Shown: positions 1 through 6,861 of the stretch, piece by piece
Numbering within the stretch: the first letter of the stretch is position 1
Layout: every line of letters begins with the position of its first letter
Assembly: GCA_964486655.1 (NCBI GenBank)
Contig: CAZAON010000248.1
Location: forward strand, 1 to 8,148
From: JADKIH01 sp964486655
GTDB lineage: Bacteria > Bacteroidota > Bacteroidia > AKYH767-A > 2013-40CM-41-45
Direction: 5' to 3'
DNA length: 8,148 nt
Program-made: the position numbers and the translations under genes
Notes under the pieces: generated by a model
The model's database searches: none
Told to the model about the DNA's origin: nothing
The model's input: the letters and a program-made list of their open reading frames with translations, nothing else

Positions 1-1380
1 TTAACCACACCAATAGGAACAGAGACCTTTTCCTCAGTTTTAAAAAAATTACAAACCGAATTACCAGTAAATATTGTAAGCGGAAGGAGAGTCCTAATTG
101 CTCAGACTTTACGTAGGTTTATTGACTATGAATTACTCTTGCAAACCTTTAATATCGCACTAAACAATCTTGTTCAGACGATTAATTCACAAGCTACGAC
201 TTACTATAAAGAGAATTTTAACAACAACAAGGAAGAGCTTCAGATATTTGTTGAACTGAAAGAGAAACTTAGTATCAATCATGTTATTTCGCATTTGGAA
301 TTAAATGAGCCATTTATTAAATTATATATAAAACAAAAAGTAGGAACAGTGTTTAAGAAGGTAGATAGGCCGCAGTCTTATTTAAATGAAGCAAGATTAA
401 CCGCGGTCGCTTTGTCTATTCGATTTGCACTATTAGAGCGTCGCCCATTACAAGAAATCCCCACAAAAATTCTTGCACTCGATGATTTACTCGTGAGTTT
501 AGACATGAGCCATAGAGAGAATATTTTGACTTTGCTTATGAAGAAATATGCTGAGAATTTTCAACTAATAATTCTTACCCATGATAAACAGTTCTTTTAT
601 TACGCAAAAAATAACATTAAACTAAATCATAATCCGGATAAATGGACATATCTTGAAATGTATGCAGATGATAGACAGGGTTATGAACGACCATTCTTAA
701 CACCCTTTAAAACAAACCTTGAAAAAGCAGAAGGATTTATGTTGTCATTTCAATTTTCAGCCGCAGCAAATGCATTAAGGTCAGAATTAGAAGAGTTTTT
801 ACATGGATTAATTCCAACTGAGGAGCAAGTCGATATAAATGGTTTTCAAATAAAGGACTTCACATTGATTGGTAAGACAGTGGCATTTTTGAAAAAATGT
901 AATGTCCCGGTTACTGACTTTGAGGTGTTAAAAAAACATAAGGATGTTAGTTTAAATCCACTTTCGCATTTCGATATTGAAAAGCAGGTTTACAGAAAAG
1001 AATTAGATGATTGCATAAATCTGATTAAGAAGATAAAAAGGGAATTAAGAAATTTTAAAGCAAAAAAAATCCTTAAGCCAAGTGATGAGTTGAAATTTCA
1101 ATTGTTGGAAGGTTCAATTGTTCATCGATTCACGGTGACGTTGAAGGATAGGATTTACTTATACACAAGAAACGGAACCACATTTGAACTAACTACTGCT
1201 CCATTGAAATTGGAATGGCTAAAAGATGGCGCAAGAGAGATTCACAGTGTTAATGAAAACAATCTTAGTTCCTTGCTAAATGAAGTATGTAGATTAACTT
1301 CTAATGCTTTAAATCAAGACCCATTTATGGTTTACGTTTTATCCAACGGGAGGTTGTTAAACTCATTAAAGACATTTTAG
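1..1380 (+). CDS. ABC/SMC-like AAA ATPase, C-terminal part (5' partial)
   Basis: The frame is open from base 1 with no stop, so the gene starts upstream of the window; a TTG at 139 can be read as a start but cuts into continuous coding sequence and is not the real one. The visible part has the C-terminal half of an ABC-type ATPase head: a signature-like motif YLNEARLTAVALS (379-417), Walker B with D-loop ILALDDLLVSLD (469-504) and an H-loop IILTHD (568-585). The Walker A half must lie outside the window. A long helical region follows with SAAANALRSELEEF and a NPLSH motif (955-969), an arrangement I have seen in other defence-associated ATPases, then a tail of unknown fold. It probably hydrolyses ATP as a dimer and drives or senses a nucleic-acid event. 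It ends four bases before the AlbA_2 gene, so the two are almost certainly co-transcribed. The ATPase assignment is firm; the biological role is inferred. Confidence 0.9.
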   Translation, partial: LTTPIGTETFSSVLKKLQTELPVNIVSGRRVLIAQTLRRFIDYELLLQTFNIALNNLVQTINSQATTYYKENFNNNKEELQIFVELKEKLSINHVISHLELNEPFIKLYIKQKVGTVFKKVDRPQSYLNEARLTAVALSIRFALLERRPLQEIPTKILALDDLLVSLDMSHRENILTLLMKKYAENFQLIILTHDKQFFYYAKNNIKLNHNPDKWTYLEMYADDRQGYERPFLTPFKTNLEKAEGFMLSFQFSAAANALRSELEEFLHGLIPTEEQVDINGFQIKDFTLIGKTVAFLKKCNVPVTDFEVLKKHKDVSLNPLSHFDIEKQVYRKELDDCINLIKKIKRELRNFKAKKILKPSDELKFQLLEGSIVHRFTVTLKDRIYLYTRNGTTFELTTAPLKLEWLKDGAREIHSVNENNLSSLLNEVCRLTSNALNQDPFMVYVLSNGRLLNSLKTF

Positions 1381-1384
1381 TAAA

Positions 1385-3088
1385 ATGACAGAGCATGATT
1401 TACAAATACTCTTAGACGACTTGGTGAAGCAGCCACGGGAACAGCAGTGGTTAGAATTTAAGTTGAATAAAGGCGGTATTAACAACGATACTATCGGTGA
1501 GTATATTTCGGCCATGAGCAACGGAGCAGCCATCTCAAATAAACCATTTGGTTATTTAGTTTGGGGGGTTGAGGACAGTACACACAAAATCGTTGGAACA
1601 AATTTCAGTTTCACAACTGCCAAAGAGGGCAACCAGGATTTAGAGTTATGGCTGCGAAATCTCACAGTTCCGAAAATCAATTTTCAGATTTTTGAATTTA
1701 ATTATAAGACTCTGCACATAACTCTCATAAGAATTCCTGCGGCGAAAGGAGAGCCAACACATTTTAAGAAAGTGCCTTACATTCGTATTGGAAGTAATAA
1801 AACGGACTTAAGAACCTTTACTGATTTAATTCGCATTATTTATAATACGCAAGAAGATTGGTCGGCATTGTTAGTTAACAACGCTTCCGTTTCAGACCTT
1901 GATGAAGAAGCTCTTAAAGTTGCGAGAGTGAAATTCAAAGAAAAAAACCATTTGGCAGATTTTGCTGATAAAATAGATACCTGGGATGAATCGACTTTTT
2001 TAGACCGGGCAAAAATTACTATCAATGGAAAAATAACCAACACTGCCATTATTCTTCTTGGCAAAGAAGAATCATCTCATTATCTTCTTCCTGCATTAGC
2101 TCAGATTACCTGGAAACTTGAAGGTGAAGAAAAGGGATATGAACATTTTGGAACTCCTATGTTGCTTAATACGACAAAGGTTATGCAACGAATCCGAAAC
2201 ATCAAGTACAAATTTTTTCCTGACAACGAGCTTCTTGCCACCACAGTTAATAAATACGAAACGCGTTCCATCCTTGAAGCCTTGCATAATTGTATTGCAC
2301 ATCAGGATTATTCATTACATAGTAGGGTCATTGTTACCGAAAAAGTAGACCGACTTATTTTCTCAAATGCGGGCAGCTTTTACGAAGGGAATCCAGATGA
2401 TTATACGGAAGGAGAAAAAACACCTGAGCGGTATCGAAATCCATTCCTTGCTCACGCAATGGTCAATTTGGGCATGATTGATACTTTGGGTTATGGAATT
2501 CATACGATGGTATTAGCACAACGGAATCGTTTTTTCCCATTACCAGATTATATACTTTCCGAACCTCAAAAAGTTGTATTACAAATTTATGGTCATTCAA
2601 TAGATGAGAATTATTCTAAACTGCTTATGGAAAGGAAAGATTTGCCTTTAACAAAAGTTGTCTTGCTTGACCGAGTGCAAAAGAAATTACAGATAACCGA
2701 TGAGGCGGCCGGTATGTTGAAAAAAGATAAACTTATTGCAGGGAGGAAACCTAATTTTTATGTAGAAGCAACCGTTGCTGCCGCAACCGATGATAAGGCG
2801 ACGTACATAAAAAACAGAGCCTTTGATGACGACCACTATAAAAAGATGGTTATGGAATTTCTTAAAACTTATAAGAAGGCAAGTCGTGAGGAAATTGACA
2901 AACTTTTAATGAGTAAGCTTTCTGATATTCTTAATGAAAAGCAAAAGAGAAACAAGATTAGAAATCTTTTACATTCAATGTCAAAGAATGGTTCAATTAG
3001 AAATAGTGCCAAGTCAACAAGAAATCCGGTGTGGGTTCTAAATGAAGATACACGAGCTGTGGAAATAGATATAAAAGATAGAGAATAA
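1385..3088 (+). CDS. AlbA_2 (Schlafen-type) domain / GHKL ATPase protein
   Basis: A 567-aa protein of the group often annotated as RecG-like or putative DNA-binding/ATP-binding protein. Residues about 15-150 form an AlbA_2 domain: EQQWLEFKLN near the start, then IGEYISAMSNGA, FGYLVWGVED and VPYIRIGSNKTDLRTF. Residues about 285-380 match the GHKL-type ATPase domain (HATPase_c_4): an N-box-like ILEALHNCIAHQDYS (296-310), FSNAGSF (326-332) and LGYGIHTM (368-375). The C-terminal end (about 495-555) looks like a winged helix and ends NPVWVLNED. AlbA_2 domains bind nucleic acid and some Schlafen relatives cut RNA; no activity can be assigned from this sequence. The start ATG lies four bases after the ATPase stop, with no clear ribosome binding site, and the pair looks like one operon. 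The frame continues open after the TAA (see 3089-3280), so full-length relatives may be longer. Confidence 0.9.
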   Translation: MTEHDLQILLDDLVKQPREQQWLEFKLNKGGINNDTIGEYISAMSNGAAISNKPFGYLVWGVEDSTHKIVGTNFSFTTAKEGNQDLELWLRNLTVPKINFQIFEFNYKTLHITLIRIPAAKGEPTHFKKVPYIRIGSNKTDLRTFTDLIRIIYNTQEDWSALLVNNASVSDLDEEALKVARVKFKEKNHLADFADKIDTWDESTFLDRAKITINGKITNTAIILLGKEESSHYLLPALAQITWKLEGEEKGYEHFGTPMLLNTTKVMQRIRNIKYKFFPDNELLATTVNKYETRSILEALHNCIAHQDYSLHSRVIVTEKVDRLIFSNAGSFYEGNPDDYTEGEKTPERYRNPFLAHAMVNLGMIDTLGYGIHTMVLAQRNRFFPLPDYILSEPQKVVLQIYGHSIDENYSKLLMERKDLPLTKVVLLDRVQKKLQITDEAAGMLKKDKLIAGRKPNFYVEATVAAATDDKATYIKNRAFDDDHYKKMVMEFLKTYKKASREEIDKLLMSKLSDILNEKQKRNKIRNLLHSMSKNGSIRNSAKSTRNPVWVLNEDTRAVEIDIKDRE

Positions 3089-3280
3089 GATAGAAGAATA
3101 GATAACCAGACTCGTACTGGTTGTATTAGTCAAGATGTTAGGAATGATGTGGCTCTTAATGAGGCTACTAATCAAGATAGAGAAGATAGAAGTGTAGATA
3201 GAGAATTAGGGCCTCCTGGTAATGATTTAGAACTTGACCTACTGCGAAATTCGCTAAAAAAGGCCAATATTGGGGTATAA
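3089..3280 (+). other. In-frame open extension after the AlbA_2 gene stop (possible lost C-terminal tail)
   Basis: Directly after the TAA at 3086-3088 the same frame stays open for 63 sense codons up to the next TAA (3278-3280). The translation is acidic and arginine-rich, with DRRIDNQ, NQDREDRSVDRELGPP and ending LRNSLKKANIGV. It continues the composition of the annotated C-terminus (IDIKDRE), and hexamer GATAGA copies occur on both sides of the stop. One reading is that a single-base change made the stop and shortened a protein of about 631 aa; another is stop readthrough; the third is chance. There is no methionine start that would make it a convincing separate gene. Confidence 0.45.
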
Positions 3281-3390
3281 AATGCCTCCAGATACGAAGA
3301 AATAAAGGGGTCAAGAGAGACCTCATAAAAGGCGTAGAAAGGGCTTTAAAATGGGCTAAAATGGCCTTAGATTAAACAATCAAATGGAAA
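3281..3390. other. Intergenic stretch before the IS21 remnant
   Basis: About 110 bases without a convincing gene. A very short ORF starts at ATG 3282 and stops after seven codons (MPPDTKK); the same frame then continues as a lysine/arginine-rich stretch to a stop near 3360. Short near-repeats of AAAATGGGC/AAAATGGCC occur at about 3348-3368. I see no clear terminator. Confidence 0.5.
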
Positions 3391-3462
3391 TTCCGGTGAA
3401 ACTGACCCCCTTATTTCGGAGTAAACTGACCCCTGGTTTTCGGACCAAACTGACCCCCCTTT
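3391..3462 (+). repeat. Three 24-bp tandem terminal repeats of the IS21 element
   Basis: The core AAACTGACCCC occurs at 3399, 3423 and 3447, an exact 24-base spacing, each copy preceded by TTCSG-type bases (consensus about TTCGGnnnAAACTGACCCC). IS21-family ends typically carry several such repeats, which are transposase binding sites; that role is family knowledge, not shown here. Confidence 0.85.
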
Positions 3463-3847
3463 TTTGTTGATGATGATGTTGTTTTGATGCAATAGTTTTT
3501 TGGATTTCGTTAGCTAAACTGCCAGACGAAACATTCAAAAAATTTATGGCTAATAAACCAATCATCATGAGTAAGATACGACAAATTTTAAAACTCTATT
3601 CCCAAGGAATTGGCAAGAAAAAGATCGCTGATAGGCTAAGCATATCAAAGAACACAGTCAAGCATTACGTTGAATTCTATGTCAAGCTCAAAATTCCGTT
3701 TTCGGAAATCGAGAAGAAAAGCGAACTGGAATTGAACAACTTATTCCATCCGCCGCAGGAGAAAGAAGTTTGTGATAAGCTACAAAAGCTTTATGAGTTT
3801 TTTCCTGATGTAGATAAACAACTACGAAGGCGAGGAATGACGCTGTA
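3391..3847 (+). mobile_element. IS21-family element, left end only (truncated)
   Basis: The segment holds a repeat-bearing left terminus (3391-3462), a short leader and the first 100 codons of istA, then stops abruptly at about 3840-3850, where sequence of an unrelated gene begins. The rest of istA, the whole of istB and the right end are absent from the window, and no inverted copy of the AAACTGACCCC repeat is found downstream. The outer boundary is approximate; the terminal TG of the element may be the one at about 3396-3397. The remnant cannot transpose on its own. Confidence 0.8.
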
Positions 3848-3848
3848 A
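3546..3848 (+). pseudogene. istA: IstA transposase, N-terminal fragment (100 codons)
   Basis: The fragment begins MANKPIIMSKIRQILKLYSQ, a typical start for IstA proteins of this group, which are DDE transposases usually around 500 aa. A helix-turn-helix follows at residues about 12-40 (GIGKKKIADRLSISKNTVKHY), then a connector containing LFHPPQEKE and the motif YEFFPDVDKQLRRRGMTL that normally leads into the next domain. The stop TAA at 3846-3848 is made where the IstA sequence ends: family members continue after MTL towards the DDE catalytic core, which is missing. The frame has no other stops, so the loss looks like one clean deletion rather than gradual decay. Downstream sequence belongs to DUF5131. 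Expression, if any, would give a DNA-binding fragment without catalysis. Confidence 0.85.
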
Positions 3849-4111
3849 CTGGCAAAAGATTCCTTTCTGTAGAGCCGCAACTTTCAGAAATTACGTTGAT
3901 GCCTTGGTTGAAAGCGCGGAAATTAGATTGGGTGATTCAAGAGGGTGAAAGCGGACACCATAAGCGACCGTTCGACACCAACTGGGCAAGAAAATTAAAA
4001 ACTGAATGTTTTAACAACAATACTCCCTACTTTTTCAAACAGATAGATAAAGTACAGGAAATACCGAGGGACCTTATGGTGAGACAATTTCTGGCTGATA
4101 AATCGAGATAG
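3848..4111 (+). pseudogene. DUF5131 (phage Gp37/Gp68-like) protein, C-terminal fragment
   Basis: Reading from 3848 gives TGKRFLSVEPQLSEITLMPW, then LDWVIQEGESGHHKRPF, an aromatic-rich NTPYFFKQIDKV and IPRDLMVRQF. This order (FLSVEP, DWVI-GESG-RP, FFKQ, DLMVR-F) is the C-terminal part of DUF5131 proteins, which are usually 230-350 aa and carry an N-terminal cysteine cluster resembling radical-SAM proteins. About 88 codons remain; the cysteine-bearing half is gone and the sequence abuts the istA fragment. The usual GGESG is EGESG here. A TTG/ATG at 3896-3901 could be read as a start, but it lies inside the conserved region and is unlikely to make a functional protein. The role of the family is unknown to me beyond its frequency in phages and mobile regions. 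Confidence 0.8.
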
Positions 4112-4153
4112 ATGAGGTTATTTGATTGCCTTTAGAGCCATGACTTTCAGTCC

Positions 4154-4162
4154 TATATTTTG
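4154..4162 (+). promoter_or_regulatory. Weak -7-like element before the three-gene operon
   Basis: TATATTTTG resembles the Bacteroidota -7 box TAnnTTTG with one extra base, about 30 bases before the ATG at 4193. A TTTG at 4121-4124 is rather far upstream (29 bases between the two) for a good -33 box. The gap after the DUF5131 remnant is the only place for a dedicated promoter, but the match is poor. Confidence 0.25.
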
Positions 4163-4192
4163 TTAAATTAGCGACCGTCACAATCGAGTCAT

Positions 4193-4975
4193 ATGGGTCA
4201 TGAACGAGTAGGTTATTTACCAAAGTCACAAAAGTGGAAAAGTATAGTCGAGAAGATTAAAGACTTCTCGACTTCCAATGACAATGTTGTAGATATCGCT
4301 ACGGAAACAACAAAAAATGTTCGTTCAAGATTTAACAATATTGAACAGGATGGCGGAGTTGTTAATGCTTTTAAATTTTTAGTACTTCTTGTACATGCAT
4401 CTAAACTTTCAGACCCTAATAGCTTTTTAAAATCTAATGGGATAGTTCTTTCAAAAGATTTTAGTGTTTTTCAATTAGTAAAATCTGCACAAGACTATAT
4501 AGCTCCTCACCAGGATTCAAAAGAGTATTCAACGTTTGCGTATCAATCTATGATGGATACAATCGGTGAATGGTCATTGAAAAATCAAGTTCAACAAACA
4601 CTAATTTTCGATGGAAACAAAAACCCCTTTGATATTTGGACAAAAGCAGCCAACGGAGCAGGCTTTTGTGAACTATCCCGAACATTTTTTGGAAAAGTAA
4701 CCGAGAGATATCTAAAATATTTTTTAGAGCGTGAACTTTCATCAAAAGTAAAAACCCTTTACGATAGAGAACAGTTTGTTAAAAAACTTGAGACACATGT
4801 TAATGAAGTTTCAAAGCATGCGTTTGAGACAGCTAAAATAGCACAATCATATGCCGCAGGGTGGTATAATAACAATGCTAAATCGGACGCACCTACCGAA
4901 TCAGCGATTAAAGGCTTTCTTTCATTCGCTTTTAAAAAGATAAGCAGTGAATTATTGAGGGAGGAAAACAGATAA
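4193..4975 (+). CDS. Unknown-family 260-aa protein with Met-Gly start, partner of the QueC-like gene
   Basis: I do not recognise a named domain. The start is well defined: an in-frame TAG lies at 4169 and this ATG is the first start after it, so the protein begins MGHERVGYLPKSQKW. No ribosome binding site is evident. Visible features are a mostly helical body, a hydrophobic helix FKFLVLLVHAS (60-70), a conserved-looking block NPFDIWTKAANGAGFCELSR (144-163) leading into TERYLKYFLERELS (170-183), and a helical C-terminus. There is no signal peptide or convincing membrane segment, so it is probably cytoplasmic. The stop overlaps the next start by one base (TAATG), implying translational coupling and probably a shared complex. 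By position it corresponds to QatB beside QatC in Qat systems, but I see no clear sequence match to QatB. The N-terminal glycine may matter because QueC-like defence enzymes have been reported to modify partner N-termini. Confidence 0.85.
   Translation: MGHERVGYLPKSQKWKSIVEKIKDFSTSNDNVVDIATETTKNVRSRFNNIEQDGGVVNAFKFLVLLVHASKLSDPNSFLKSNGIVLSKDFSVFQLVKSAQDYIAPHQDSKEYSTFAYQSMMDTIGEWSLKNQVQQTLIFDGNKNPFDIWTKAANGAGFCELSRTFFGKVTERYLKYFLERELSSKVKTLYDREQFVKKLETHVNEVSKHAFETAKIAQSYAAGWYNNNAKSDAPTESAIKGFLSFAFKKISSELLREENR
4957..4964 (+). promoter_or_regulatory. Shine-Dalgarno-like GAGGGAGG before the QueC-like gene
   Basis: A purine-rich GAGGGAGG lies 10 bases before the ATG at 4975, the only strong ribosome-binding-site match I see here. 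It supports this start at the TAATG overlap and suggests efficient coupled translation. Confidence 0.55.
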
Positions 4976-6846
4976 TGGATGATAAAACACATATCATCCT
5001 TTGTGGTGGCGTACCACTTCCGGCGAAATATAAAAAGCAATCGAAGAGCCATATTCATAAATTCACATATGACACAGCGAAAAAAGAGCAAAATGTGAAT
5101 CTTGAGTTACCACATTTTATAAAACAGGTAAACTTTCATTTTCAAAATCGGACTAAAGACTTATTGGAAATTGCAGGTTACGTTTATGCGACTGATAGAA
5201 TGATAAAAAGGGGGAAATCCGACCAAGTGGAGTATCAAAGTTGGTCAAGAAAATTTCACTTCTTCATCAAGGTTAGAGACTATCAGTTTTGGAAGAAAAT
5301 AAAAGTTGCTGAGCAATTGAATGCATTGTTGAGCTTCGTTTCCGGAGATGCTTCTTTTCAATTTACATTTCTTGAAGGCGGCAAGGATATCGGCCAGGCC
5401 AATTTATTTGATAATGCCGACATAGAGCTCGAAAAAAGAAAAAATACATCTATAGCATTGTTTTCTGGTGGCCTGGATTCGCTTGCAGGTGCATTAGAAA
5501 TTTTAAATACTACCGAAAAGAATTTAATATTAATAAGCCATCATTCAAATAATTTTGCCGTAACTCAAATTCAAAAAAACGTTTATGAGTTACTGAAGAG
5601 AGATTATCCATCGCGTGTTCAACGTTTTCCTTTCTCATGTAGCTTGCATGGTGAAAGAGCTGCGGAAGAGACACAACGAACCCGCATCTTCTTATACACT
5701 TGTATTGCATATTCATTATTACCGCTTATCGATGAGAAGGAAATAAATGTTTTTGAAAATGGAATGACATCTATTAACTTTTCTAAGCGTCAGGACATGA
5801 TGAATGCCCGCGCAAGTAGAACCACCCATCCCAAAACAATTAATTTACTCGAAACTTTATTTTCAACAATCTCTTCAAAACCGGTAAAAATCAATCACCC
5901 TTTTTTTACACTCACAAAAACTGATGTTTTTAATAAGATAAAACAGTATGGAAAGATTGACTATCTAAATTCCACCATCACTTGTACAAAAACATTCAAT
6001 GTATCCAAAAAGGAGTCTCCTTCAACTCACTGCGGAGAATGCTCACAATGTATTGACAGAAGGTTTGCTTCAATTGCGGCCGGACTGGAAGATTATGATG
6101 TGATTTATGACTCTGACATTAGGAAGGATTCTACAAAAGAAGAAGAGGGATATACACATTTGTGTGACTACGTTTCATTAGCTTTTAAATTGTCACAGTT
6201 ATCCGAATTCCAATTTCAATATGATTTGCTTGATATTCTACCAGAGATAATTCCATTTATCGATGGCAGAACTGAACATGATAAACTCAAAACAGTTTAT
6301 GATTTAACACAACGGCATTGTAGTCAGATTTTTTCAGCACTAAAAATAATACGAGCAAATGAAAATATCTTATTGCCTAAAAAGCCAAGGACTCTTTTCA
6401 CCTTTCTTGATGATAGAATTCACCTAAAGCCTTTGGTAGAAAGATTGGTTGAAAAAATTTGCAGTAAACTTTCTGCGGCTCTGCCGATTGCCTTTGAAAG
6501 GAAGAAGCCAACTCATGAAAATGAATTGAATGACCAAATTAATGCGCTAATTGTTTCTGAAGAATCAGATTATAAAAGGGAATACCCTTCGTTGAAGTTT
6601 TCTTTTGCAAGAACAGTCCCGGACCATGCTTTTTTAAACTTTGAATTATTAATTGAAGCCAAGTTGCTGAAAAAGGAAACCAGTAAAAGCTCCATTACAA
6701 ATCAAATATCAGCAGATATGATAAAATATGGAGCCTCAAATAAGCTGTTTTTATTATATGACCCAGAGAGAAGAATTGTAGATGAAAAAGATTTTAAGAA
6801 AGATTTTCTAAACCATCACGGCACATATATTCACATCATAAGATAA
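4975..6846 (+). CDS. QatC/QueC-like PP-loop protein fused to a C-terminal PD-(D/E)xK nuclease domain
   Basis: A 623-aa multidomain protein. Residues about 1-150 carry the N-terminal region seen in QatC-type proteins: DLLEIAGYVYATDR (62-75), SWSRKFHFFIKVRDYQFW (89-106), FVSGDASFQFTF (121-132). Residues about 155-370 are QueC-like: the PP-loop ALFSGGLDSLAGA (161-173), QRTRIFLYTCIAY (234-246), VFENGMTS (259-266), and zinc-type cysteines C337, C353, C356, C359 within HCGECSQCIDRRFAS. QueC itself makes preQ0 using ATP; the defence relatives are thought to use related chemistry on other targets. Residues about 505-623 form a restriction-endonuclease-like domain: HENELNDQI (514-522), D550 and E561-A-K563 in FELLIEAKLL (556-565), Q577 in ITNQISADMIKYG, then LFLLYDPERRI (591-601). 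The 11-residue D550-E561 spacing matches, from memory, other domains of this type. QatC proteins are, as I recall, shorter and lack this tail, so the fusion is notable. Residues 375-500 are an unassigned helical linker. Confidence 0.92.
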   Translation: MDDKTHIILCGGVPLPAKYKKQSKSHIHKFTYDTAKKEQNVNLELPHFIKQVNFHFQNRTKDLLEIAGYVYATDRMIKRGKSDQVEYQSWSRKFHFFIKVRDYQFWKKIKVAEQLNALLSFVSGDASFQFTFLEGGKDIGQANLFDNADIELEKRKNTSIALFSGGLDSLAGALEILNTTEKNLILISHHSNNFAVTQIQKNVYELLKRDYPSRVQRFPFSCSLHGERAAEETQRTRIFLYTCIAYSLLPLIDEKEINVFENGMTSINFSKRQDMMNARASRTTHPKTINLLETLFSTISSKPVKINHPFFTLTKTDVFNKIKQYGKIDYLNSTITCTKTFNVSKKESPSTHCGECSQCIDRRFASIAAGLEDYDVIYDSDIRKDSTKEEEGYTHLCDYVSLAFKLSQLSEFQFQYDLLDILPEIIPFIDGRTEHDKLKTVYDLTQRHCSQIFSALKIIRANENILLPKKPRTLFTFLDDRIHLKPLVERLVEKICSKLSAALPIAFERKKPTHENELNDQINALIVSEESDYKREYPSLKFSFARTVPDHAFLNFELLIEAKLLKKETSKSSITNQISADMIKYGASNKLFLLYDPERRIVDEKDFKKDFLNHHGTYIHIIR

Positions 6847-6861
6847 AAGTATTTCGCCACC

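Noticed and set aside
139..141. TTG as the start of the first ATPase gene
   Set aside because: The frame is open back to base 1 and the ATPase needs an upstream Walker A half, so this is an internal leucine codon.
2118..2348. Second + strand frame and minus-strand frames inside the AlbA_2 gene
   Set aside because: Fully inside the conserved coding sequence in another frame, with no recognisable protein features.
3282..3359. Short ORF MPPDTKK followed in frame by a basic peptide
   Set aside because: Seven codons, interrupted by a stop, no homologue I recognise; a decayed small gene cannot be excluded but is not supported.
3380..3568. Minus-strand 62-codon ORF with repeated GVSL-type units
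   Set aside because: It is the reverse reading of the 24-bp IS21 terminal repeats and the istA leader; the repetition comes from those repeats.
4759..5091. Minus-strand 110-codon ORF
   Set aside because: Lies antisense across the end of one strong gene and the start of the next; a shadow of their codon use.
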